A program made the position numbers and the translations under genes. Below, piece by piece: positions 56,991 to 64,000 of a stretch of DNA of 64,000 nucleotides. The DNA is taken from positions 29,693,115-29,757,114 of the forward strand of contig JAJEKV010000002.1 of assembly GCA_021234155.1 (NCBI GenBank), written 5' to 3'. The notes under the pieces were generated by a model. It searched no databases. It saw only the letters and a program-made list of their open reading frames with translations, and was not told the DNA's origin. The DNA comes from Isoetes taiwanensis. Its lineage: Eukaryota > Streptophyta > Lycopodiopsida > Isoetales > Isoetaceae. Position 1 is the stretch's first letter. Every line of letters starts with the position of its first letter.

Positions 56991-57046
56991 TCAGCAAGAT
57001 GTTTTAACCACCATTATCCAAAATCTTCATTGACTACAGGAATTAC

Positions 57047-57337
57047 CTATAAAGTGGCAGCTGCTGCTTTATCGGTGGCAGCTGCTGCTTTATCGGAGTA
57101 CCAAATGACACTCCCATTAAAAGGAAACACCATTTGTGCTGGTAATTCCTTGGTGGCAGTTTCTCGCCAAATACCTTTTTCATCATGTCCACTTTGCCAG
57201 ACCCAATAGCCACAAAAATGATGTTTGTTGCTGCCTTTATCACAGGAAGCATCATTGTCAGACGTTCAGGCAGTGATTTTGGCGAGTCAAGTATGTGAAT
57301 TATCCATTTTTCTGTCTCCTTCACAAGATGTAGGAGC
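57047..57337 (-). pseudogene. 6-phosphogluconolactonase (PGL) C-terminal fragment
   Basis: PGL hydrolyses 6-phosphogluconolactone in the oxidative pentose phosphate pathway. The minus strand reads VKETEKWIIHILDSPKSLPE, RLTMMLPVIKAATNIIFVA, then after a one-base shift TKELPAQMVFPFNGSVIWYS and DKAAAATDKAAAA with a stop at 57047. The last part contains a 24-bp duplication of 'gtggcagctgctgctttatc'. The fragment begins exactly where the opposite-strand NPF relic begins. Confidence 0.75.
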
Positions 57338-58551
57338 AAATCAGTTCAATGAACATGACCCAATTGAAAAAAAATCTATATCTGCATATTTCAACTGGTT
57401 TACTTCAGCATATGTGTTGGAGCAGTTCCTGCTGTGACCGTGTTTGCATATCTTCAACAACATATAAGCAGAGCATGGTCCTTTGGTATATGCACCATTT
57501 CCATGGGACTAGCACTTATAGTTCGTATCTGTGGCTATCCTCTCTACAAGAAAAAGAAGCACTTGGGCAGCCCGCTTACAAGGTTTGCTCATTGTGGTTT
57601 CCTTCAGGAATAGAAATCTGAAGCCGGAATCCTGTGGCAAACAAACCCAATTCAGATTTCTAGACAAGGCACTTATGACACATCCAAACAAAGTAAAAGG
57701 GTCTACAAATCCATGGAAACAATGCACCATACAACAAGTGGAAGAAGTGAAGTGCATGCTTAGAGTTCTTCCAATACTTGCAACTACAATAATGCCGAGT
57801 TGTGTGCTTGCTTGTGCTTGCTCAGCTGCCGACCTTCTCAATTCAACAAGCACAAACACTACACAGGAAACCAACTCATCATTTCACATTTCCAGTTGCC
57901 TCAGTTGGTTTCTTCCCATTGTTAGCAGTCCTCCTTTTGCTTCCAATCTATGCCAGGCTTTTTGTGCCATTTGCTCGCAAAATCATAGGGCATGAGAAAG
58001 GCATCACAAATTTGCAGAGAATCGGACTAGGACTTCTTTTATCATGCTTCACCATGGTAATTGCAGCACTTGTGGAGATTAAAAGGATCAGAGTGGCCAC
58101 CAGCCATCATCTGCTAAACAATCCCATGGCTTTCTTCCAATGAGCGTGTTTTGGATTGGTTTGCAATACTCCTGCTTTGGACTTGCAGATCTCTTCACAT
58201 TTGCAGGGCTGCTGGATTTTTATATGGTGAATCTCCTGAGAGCCTGCACAGCATGTCAACTTCTCTTATGTTTGTATCTAATTCTCTAGGCTACTTCTTA
58301 AGCAGTGCCATTGTTTCTGCTGTAAATGTAAGCATGGTTCCAATCCAGGATGGTTGCCTACGTTCAACATTAACCAAAGCAAATTGAGCAACTTCTAGTG
58401 GCTCCTTGCAGTCCTTGGCTTTATCAATTTCATGGTCTATGTTATTCTTGCAAAGTGGTACAAAGGAGGAGATTATACAGTTAATGATATTGAGGATTCT
58501 GCCTCCAAGCATCATGGGAAGACAAAGACTTTAGAGCTTGCTTCTGTGTAG
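57338..58551 (+). pseudogene. NPF (NRT1/PTR family) transporter, 3' part
   Basis: NPF proteins are 12-TM proton-coupled transporters of nitrate, peptides or hormones. Reading across frames: VGANQFNEHDPIEKKSISAY (the conserved GADQF block), [136 protein letters not shown] and a hydrophilic tail ending LELASV-stop at 58549. At least four frame changes and a TAG (about 58399) disable it. The first five or so membrane segments are missing. Confidence 0.9.
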
Positions 58552-58559
58552 ATACCAAT

Positions 58560-59689
58560 TTCAAATCTTATTAATGTATCTATGTGTTTAGAAAAAAGAA
58601 AACCAGAGCAAATGCCATCTTACTGCAAAATGGTAGAGAGAACCAAATTAAATCAATCAGCAGGCACCGAAGAACTGTTCAAAGTTGGACACTTTAGAAT
58701 TGCAAGACGTAGACACTCTAGAATCGCCAAGAATATTATTATGGATATCATTTGGCTTCTACAAGCAACTACCATCAAACCTGGAGACATCTATTTTTCA
58801 GTAAAATATCTGCACTTGCAGGTCAACACTAGGATAAGGGCATGTAGATTCAGTTCAAGAATAGAATAGAATAGAGTGAAGTATCAAATCCTGGCAAATG
58901 GCCGCTGCAAAGAATTGACCATTCAGGCTTGACACAATAGAATACGGATTCAATACAAACAACAAAACGAAGCAAAAAAAGTTTAAGAATCAAATCCTCT
59001 AGATGTATATCCCGTTCCCTCTCCAGAGAAACTAAACACTTCGCCCTGTTCTGACCCTTTAATCTGAAATCAAAATTACAGCAGAGGTAAGTGACGGTGC
59101 CTGGGTATGGCCGAAAATCCTCCTACAGCCCTTGCTTGGCCGGCTTGGGCTGACAAGACAAGAACACAGCAGATCTTGGGGTCTTTGGGTTGCACGGCAG
59201 CCCCAAATCTGAGCCACAATAAAATCGACCACACCAAGCCACAAGGAAAATAAGAGCAAAGAAGACGCTACAAGCACTGAAGCAAGGCCGAATGGAGTTG
59301 CAGAGCCGATTCCAAGAAGAAGACCTAACTGGCGATTTGAGCAACACCGAATTGAAACTGGGTGAGAAGACCTAAACTCTGCAGCATAAAAATAGACGGC
59401 TGGGCGAGAAGACAAGGCAAGCGAGAAGGTGGACGGAATAGAAGGGAAAAAAAGGCACACACCCTCAAAAAGCTTTTGTTTCTTCAAAAACTCTGTCCCG
59501 CCATAGCTTCCCCACGCAGGAATAACTTCCCAACGGTGGACATGCTGGAATTTCCATCATTTTTCTCCACCTTAGATCAAATCTAACGACTATAAGGCTT
59601 TCCACGTGCACAATAATCCCAGGTGGCTGCAACGTGGATGCCTTCAAATCGCTCCAAAGTCTCCACCCTCGTGCTAAAAAAAGAGTTGA
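58560..59689. other. Non-coding stretch
   Basis: No gene I can support; open frames at 58582-58869 and 59059-59487 show no known motif. Confidence 0.35.
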
Positions 59690-59718
59690 ATTAAATTTTT
59701 GACCAAATGTGAAAAGTG

Positions 59719-59781
59719 CTCACGGTATGCGCCAGAGCACCAACCTAAAATTTAGGTTGAGCCCCAGGCGCACACCATGAG
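59719..59781. promoter_or_regulatory. Palindrome 1 of the H3-like gene promoter
   Basis: Outer arms ctcacggtatgcgcc and gcgcacaccatgag, inner arms caacctaaa and tttaggttg fully paired. Sequence differs from the copy A palindromes but the fold is kept. Confidence 0.85.
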
Positions 59782-59930
59782 TAACTGGCCATAATCACCT
59801 TGAAACTTGATGAATTTTAACAAGATAATATGCTAGATCGAGTTTTAAGGTAAGAATTAGTTAGATCTGTATATCACACTCCTAGGAATATGCCTAGAAA
59901 TCATATAATTTAGTCAAAAATGCAAAAATG

Positions 59931-59994
59931 CTCACGGTATGCGTCAGAGCCTTCGAGCTAAATATTAGATCAGCCCTCTAGCGCACACCATGAG
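59931..59994. promoter_or_regulatory. Palindrome 2 of the H3-like gene promoter
   Basis: 212 bp after the first. Outer arms conserved (ctcacggtatgcg / gcgcacaccatgag), inner part diverged (gctaaatattaga). TATAAATA follows 105 bp later. Confidence 0.8.
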
Positions 59995-60098
59995 TAAAAT
60001 GGTTTAGAAAACTCTGAATAAGTACATGTTTTAGGTTAATAGGTGCTTTGGCACATGAAAATGAGTAACTTAGAATTTGACCTAAACATTGCCTAAAC

Positions 60099-60106
60099 TA
60101 TAAATA
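60099..60106 (+). promoter_or_regulatory. TATA box of the H3-like gene
   Basis: TATAAATA followed by gaccc, matching the context of the gene 2 TATA at 30672. The ATG is 109 bp downstream. Confidence 0.75.
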
Positions 60107-60207
60107 GACCCAAACCCCTTTCATTTGTAGACTTTCCGTCTAGAAGTTTGCTCCGCATTTCGAGGCGATTTTTGGGCGCCCGACCTCCGATTCACGTGAA
60201 GTAAGAC

Positions 60208-61445
60208 ATGGCGCGCACCCAACAGACTGCCCGGAAGTATCGTCTAGGTGAAACACCCAGTGCCCAAGACAAGAGGCGCATACAGCAGCTGCTTCGAGAG
60301 CAACTTCTCGCAGGGGGAGGCAACCCTTCATCGAGGAGAGCACCTCAGAGGAGCTGCAGGAGGAGGGATCCGAGCAAGGATCACAAGAACAGCCAGCTGA
60401 CATCATCAACCAGCAGGTGGACGTGGAAGCAGACATTCCATCAGAGGACGACGAAATCCAGAGGGTATTCGAGCAAATGGAGAAGGAAAAATAAGAAAGG
60501 GCAGAACGAGAGCAGGTGGCCATGGCACAGGAGGAGCAGAGGGAGCCCACTCCCGAAGCAACCGAAGAAGAACAGCTCGAGGCCTGGATTCGAATGCACG
60601 AGGCGAAAGCACGACGCCGCGAGAAGAAGAAGGCCGAGAGGAAGAGGAAGAGAGAAGAAAAGGAGGCCGAAGAAAAGAAGAAGCTCAAGGGCAAAAACGT
60701 GGAGGAGCCCAAGAGAAAGGTGAAGAAGACACCAAAGACAAAGATTGCCATCGAAGAGCGGCCGCCAGACTAGCCCCCATCATCCTCGGACGACTCAGAT
60801 GATGAGGATTACAACCCTCATCAAGAAGGTGGGAACTCCTCCAAGCCAATAGACGAGGATCAGACGGACAGGGATCAACAGGTGCAGGTACCCCCGCCCT
60901 ACCCAACATGGGAGAAAGACAAGGACCCCAAGAAGCCGCCCCGACCTGCCAGGGAATCCTATGTGGTAGACCATCTCAGGGTCTACCAGAAGAAGTTGAA
61001 GGCGCACCAGGAGTTCATGAAGAAGTGGGAGGTCTACAACTCCTACTATCAGGCGAACAAGGTCACTTTTGTTGCAGGAGGATGGCCATCAAAGAAGCAG
61101 ACTCTCAAGCCACCTCATGAGAAACCCATTCCCCCGAAGAAGCCAATGGCAAGGAAAGCCGGATCGAAGCTGTCACGAGCAATCCGGGAGATCAAACATT
61201 TTCAGAGAAGCTATGGCCTTCTCATCCCCCGTGCACTGTTCGCCAGACTGGTGAAAGAAGTCGTGCAAGAGTTCGACTCTAGCAAGAGAGTAACAGGCGA
61301 GATGTTGCTAGCCTTGCAAGAAGTAACTGAGCAGAAGCTGGTGCAGCATTTTGAAGACTCGACAGCATGCACTATACATGCCAAGAGGGTAACTCTAATG
61401 AAGAAGGACATGGACCTGGCCAGCTACATTAAAGGAGAAAGATAA
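60208..61445 (+). pseudogene. Histone H3-like protein with H3-tail N-terminus, copy B
   Basis: ATG 60208 (after gtaagac) opens MARTQQTARKYRLGETPSAQ; the first ten residues differ from canonical H3 only by Q for K4. Coding shifts by one base in a G run at about 60315, then one frame runs to TAA 61443, broken by TAA at 60492 and TAG at 60771 (CAG in copy A). The linker of about 300 residues has an acidic N-terminal part, a Lys/Arg/Glu-rich predicted coiled coil (about 60570-60720, with KRKREEK), an acidic DDSDDED tract and a Lys/Tyr-rich helical part. The last 88 codons (61179-61442) are an H3 fold with all helices: AIREIKHFQRSYGLLI, LFARLVKEVVQEF, MLLALQEVTEQKLVQHFEDS, IHAKRVTLMKKDMDLA, YIKGER. 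Aligned by eye to canonical H3 there are no gaps and 44 of 88 identities. Loop 1 has H3 length, unlike CENH3. Presumably it enters nucleosomes or mimics H3; that is inference. Confidence 0.88.
61179..61442 (+). other. Histone H3 fold domain within the H3-like protein
   Basis: Codes for alphaN to alphaC of H3 without gaps. Strictly kept stretches include ALQE, LV..FED, IHAKRVT, M.KD and GER. This part is open in copy B; its last helix is out of frame in copy A. Confidence 0.9.
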
Positions 61446-61591
61446 ACCCTTGTAAATAATAAATTTTGTGAATAAAAAGCTGTTTTGTGTAAATCATAAG
61501 TGCATAAATGTTATTAATTAGGTTGAGTTTGCAATAATTGCCTTTTGTTTTAGTTAAAATGGACATCTTATGGCCAATTAGTGAGAAATAT

Positions 61592-61654
61592 CTCACGGTA
61601 TGCGCCAGGACCTCAACCTAAATTTTAGGTCGGCCTCCCAGCGCACACCGTGAG
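61592..61654. promoter_or_regulatory. Palindrome after the H3-like gene, copy B
   Basis: Nearly identical to 30281-30343 and the same distance (about 147 bp) after the gene. It is the first palindrome of the promoter of gene 2, which is otherwise missing from copy B. Confidence 0.85.
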
Positions 61655-61762
61655 TCTTTCACATCAAAAGTGGTCCCAAACATCTCCAAATCAGCCAAGT
61701 AAGGGGTCAATCTTGCATATCTTGGTGAGACCATTATGTTTTGACCCTTAGTTCACTTCAGT

Positions 61763-61855
61763 ATATTGGTATGATAATGCAGACAATTAGTTTTAAAATA
61801 TATTGATGTATGATACTGTAGACAACTAGTTCTAAGATATATTGATGGAAGATTC
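61763..61855. repeat. Tandem repeat, about 38 bp x 2.4
   Basis: Diverged units starting atattg(g/a)t and containing agacaa(t/c)tagtt. It lies directly at the broken right end of copy B. Confidence 0.7.
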
Positions 61856-61859
61856 TGAA

Positions 61860-63098
61860 TCTACTTCATATAAGAAATAAAGTAGCAAGGGAAACAACAA
61901 ATGAATAACATATACCAGATCCCACACTCAGCTGAACATTTCTTGAAACCAATCTCCTTACTTTGTTATACAGAAGGAAAGGGTATGCATCAAGCTCCCG
62001 TGGAAAAATTATGAAGCCATTGATGAACCCAAATGGAGAAAATACAAAATTCTTCCAAAGCTCTGCCCCCAAAGCCGTGTTTTCGCAGCAATGGAGCAAG
62101 AAAGGAACCACGACTCGATCTACGGAAGGATGGTTGGCACAACGAGTAAAATCCAAGACATGGAGGAAAGAAGGGGCATCAAAGGGGTAGTGGGAGGGTC
62201 GATTATCCTAGAGATAGAGTAGGTCGACTGTACCACGTTCCCGAAGAGGCATGAATTGTTTATTTTTTTGTTGACTGCCCCTTTTTTTATTTCTTTAGAT
62301 CAAGATCTAATGGCCCATTGAGTGACTAGGTCAAATCTTAAGACATGTGGATAGCCTAGGCTTTCAGATAAGGTGACACCCAAGGTTGGTCTATTGCACT
62401 AAAAAAAACAAATGTGCATGAAACAAAGAAATATCTCGGTTGAAAAAAGAGTTCAATCAGCAGGTGTAATTCCTTTGAGACAGTAGCTAATAGTTTCACA
62501 TGTAAATTTGTTTGAAGTATTAAAGAGGGTTGCACAAATATTAGTGCATCTGCAAAACATCCCTTCAATTCAGACGTAGCAGGATATTAGACTAGACGAT
62601 GACATTTCTGAGCATTTTAAATGCTTCTGGCAGCATTGGGGGATATAAATGGCAGGGATATCCATTGACAATGTTGTGTTTAATAGAAGTTGTTTATCTT
62701 ATATCTTATTCTACTGGCTTAACTGATCCTCTTCTTGAGGTCAAGTCTTTTGTAGAGTACGGATGCTTAGATCCCAGAAGCATAACTCAGGGTATTTGTC
62801 AAAATAAACAAGACACTTACACTAGTTATTGTATTGGCGCAAGAACAGCAACACCATTAAAATAACCAATTTTCAATCTACCCTTCCATGTTCATCATTT
62901 ATCTCTATAAACTTTATCTCCATGTTACTTGATTTACTAGGTAGACATGTATGGAAAATTATTTGTTTTACTTCCCAGCAAACTCAAATTTTTTTACACA
63001 TATTATTAGGGTTCTATAGAGTATAGTTAGGCACTCAATATTGTGCATATCTAATGCTATTATGTGAAAAGACAATGATACTACAAAAACTCCCCTAT
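61860..63098. other. Non-coding stretch
   Basis: Small open frames (61866-62156 minus, 62599-62865 plus) have ordinary composition but no recognised domain or splice partner. I make no gene call. Confidence 0.35.
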
Positions 63099-63186
63099 TG
63101 AATGTTAGGAACTTGGCCTATTAAAGGGTAGAGCATATGACATTGAATGTTGGAAACTTGGCCTATTAAAAGGTAGAGCTTTTGAT
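63099..63186. repeat. Tandem repeat, 44 bp x 2
   Basis: Two copies of a unit starting ttgaatgtt(a/g)g and containing acttggcctattaaa. Confidence 0.85.
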
Positions 63187-64000
63187 ATCCTCGGTAAAAT
63201 ACATGAAGAAATTGTAGTTCACGGGGGCAACTTACTATAATAAAAGCTGAATAAAAATGGTATTCTCAAAACCGTTGCCACATAGATATTGAGTTAGTTA
63301 GGGTTTTTAGGGTTTCATTCCCTTATACACCCTTCTTCTCGTCTTTTCCTTTATCAGCTCATCTGCATCTCCTTGACCACCTGTTCGTAGTCTTGATCTT
63401 CCCATTGGTTTCGTTCTTCTACTTCAGGACTTTATTTCATTTTGGGCCACTTTCTTATTGGCACAATCTTTATTTAATTTTCAGCTCCTTCTTTGTTTCC
63501 ATCAATTTTGGCTTGCATTCAGTTCTGATAGCTTTTTCCTTCTAAGAATTCATTTTCGCAGCCAGTTCTGGTGGCCATTTTAGATTTGCTATATGAGATC
63601 AATTAGTCTACATTCCCAACTGCGAAAAGGATCTTAGTTCCAAAATGGGATGGGAAGGAGCCGGGTTTGGCATTGGCTTTTAAATCCAAGGCGGAAAGAT
63701 CCACTTGTGACTGTTTCTATCTGCTCCAGATTCTCCCTGGCCATTGTTGCTTCATCATCTTTTTTGTTGTTGCAGGGTTTTATTTGTTGCCATCATTTTT
63801 TGAGGACCTTCTTCAGCCCCGGGGGCTTCACCCCTTTATATAGAGCATATGGCATGTGCGTGCAAGGGGTTGACTGAAACCCCCCTGTATACGACTTTTT
63901 GCGGGCGAAACCCCCCAACCATACGTACATATGAATTTTAATGTGGCCCCTTATCCGTACATGTACTCCAGTCCCAACTAGCAATCCATATACCCTTTCC
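63187..64000. other. Non-coding stretch to window end
   Basis: No supported gene. Pyrimidine-rich from 63320 to 63560, as in leaders or introns. Confidence 0.35.

Larger units (their letters stand above)
59690..61757 (+). mobile_element. H3-like element, copy B (3'-truncated)
   Basis: Carries the full upstream region (two palindromes and TATA), the whole H3-like gene with its N-terminus, and the first palindrome of the next promoter. Homology to copy A stops at about 61757 in the middle of that promoter. Same orientation as copy A, about 31 kb away. The left limit is a guess: lead-in text similar to that before palindrome 2 of copy A (ttgaccaaa...tgctcacgg) starts at about 59695. Confidence 0.65.

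Noticed and set aside
59059-59487. 142-residue minus-strand frame next to H3-like copy B as an additional element gene
   Set aside because: No palindrome or TATA module precedes it, and composition is unremarkable.
60208-60723. The 171-residue Arg-rich frame continuing from MARTQQTARK
   Set aside because: Beyond about 60320 this frame is an out-of-frame reading of the acidic/coiled-coil linker; the real coding continues in the neighbouring frame after a G-run shift.
61179-61442. H3-like domain as a host CENH3 copy
   Set aside because: Loop 1 has the same length as canonical H3, whereas CENH3 proteins are longer there, and the N-terminal ten residues are H3-type.

Overview
This is nuclear DNA of a land plant. 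The evidence is plant-type families with GT-AG introns: an MSH1-type MutS with a GIY-YIG tail, EDRF1, a PPR repeat protein, class III peroxidase, NPF transporter, presenilin, an ABCB transporter, and Copia and Ty3 chromovirus retrotransposons with initiator tRNA-Met primer sites. The long AT-rich spacers, abundance of decayed elements and style of the PPR repeat suggest a large, repeat-rich genome. A fern is my guess, at low confidence. Very little of the window is intact coding DNA; most is mobile elements, tandem repeats and relics of genes.

Layout. 1-9 kb: the 5' exons of an ABCB-like gene (minus strand), split by a young, nearly complete Copia element (3843-8480; 223-bp LTRs, 5-bp duplication ATACC). 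9-16 kb: paired tandem duplications, a possible small spliced gene, a MITE, a secreted proline-rich peptide gene with an in-frame 84-nt intron, and two Helitron-like 3' ends. 16-21 kb: two minus-strand genes of unknown family, one with a weakly ParB-like C-terminus, among tandem repeats. 21.6-24.7 kb: a decayed element coding for a DUF7869-like, DDE-style protein. 24.7-29.4 kb: mostly non-coding, with two foldbacks.

The most unusual content is a repeat present in two damaged copies (A, 29406-32340; B, about 59690-61757). It encodes a roughly 410-residue protein that begins like a histone H3 tail (MARTQQTARK) and ends in an 88-residue histone H3 fold colinear with canonical H3. Upstream of this gene (copy B) and of a second, unrecognised gene (copy A) lies the same promoter arrangement: two ~63-bp imperfect palindromes about 200 bp apart, then TATAAATA, then the ATG about 110-120 bp on. 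I read this as a multigene selfish element, or integrated DNA virus relic, that carries its own H3-like protein.

32-38.5 kb: tandem repeats, including an array rich in heat-shock-element-like TTCnnGAA, then an internally deleted chromovirus with a complete 1511-bp LTR flanked by signals of both 3' and 5' LTRs. 38.7-58.6 kb: a graveyard of gene fragments (MSH1, EDRF1, LpxK, AIP1, peroxidase, PPR, presenilin, acyl-CoA synthetase, 6-phosphogluconolactonase, NPF). It starts beside a Helitron-like 3' end, which suggests Helitron gene capture for at least the first few. 58.6-64 kb: copy B and non-coding DNA.
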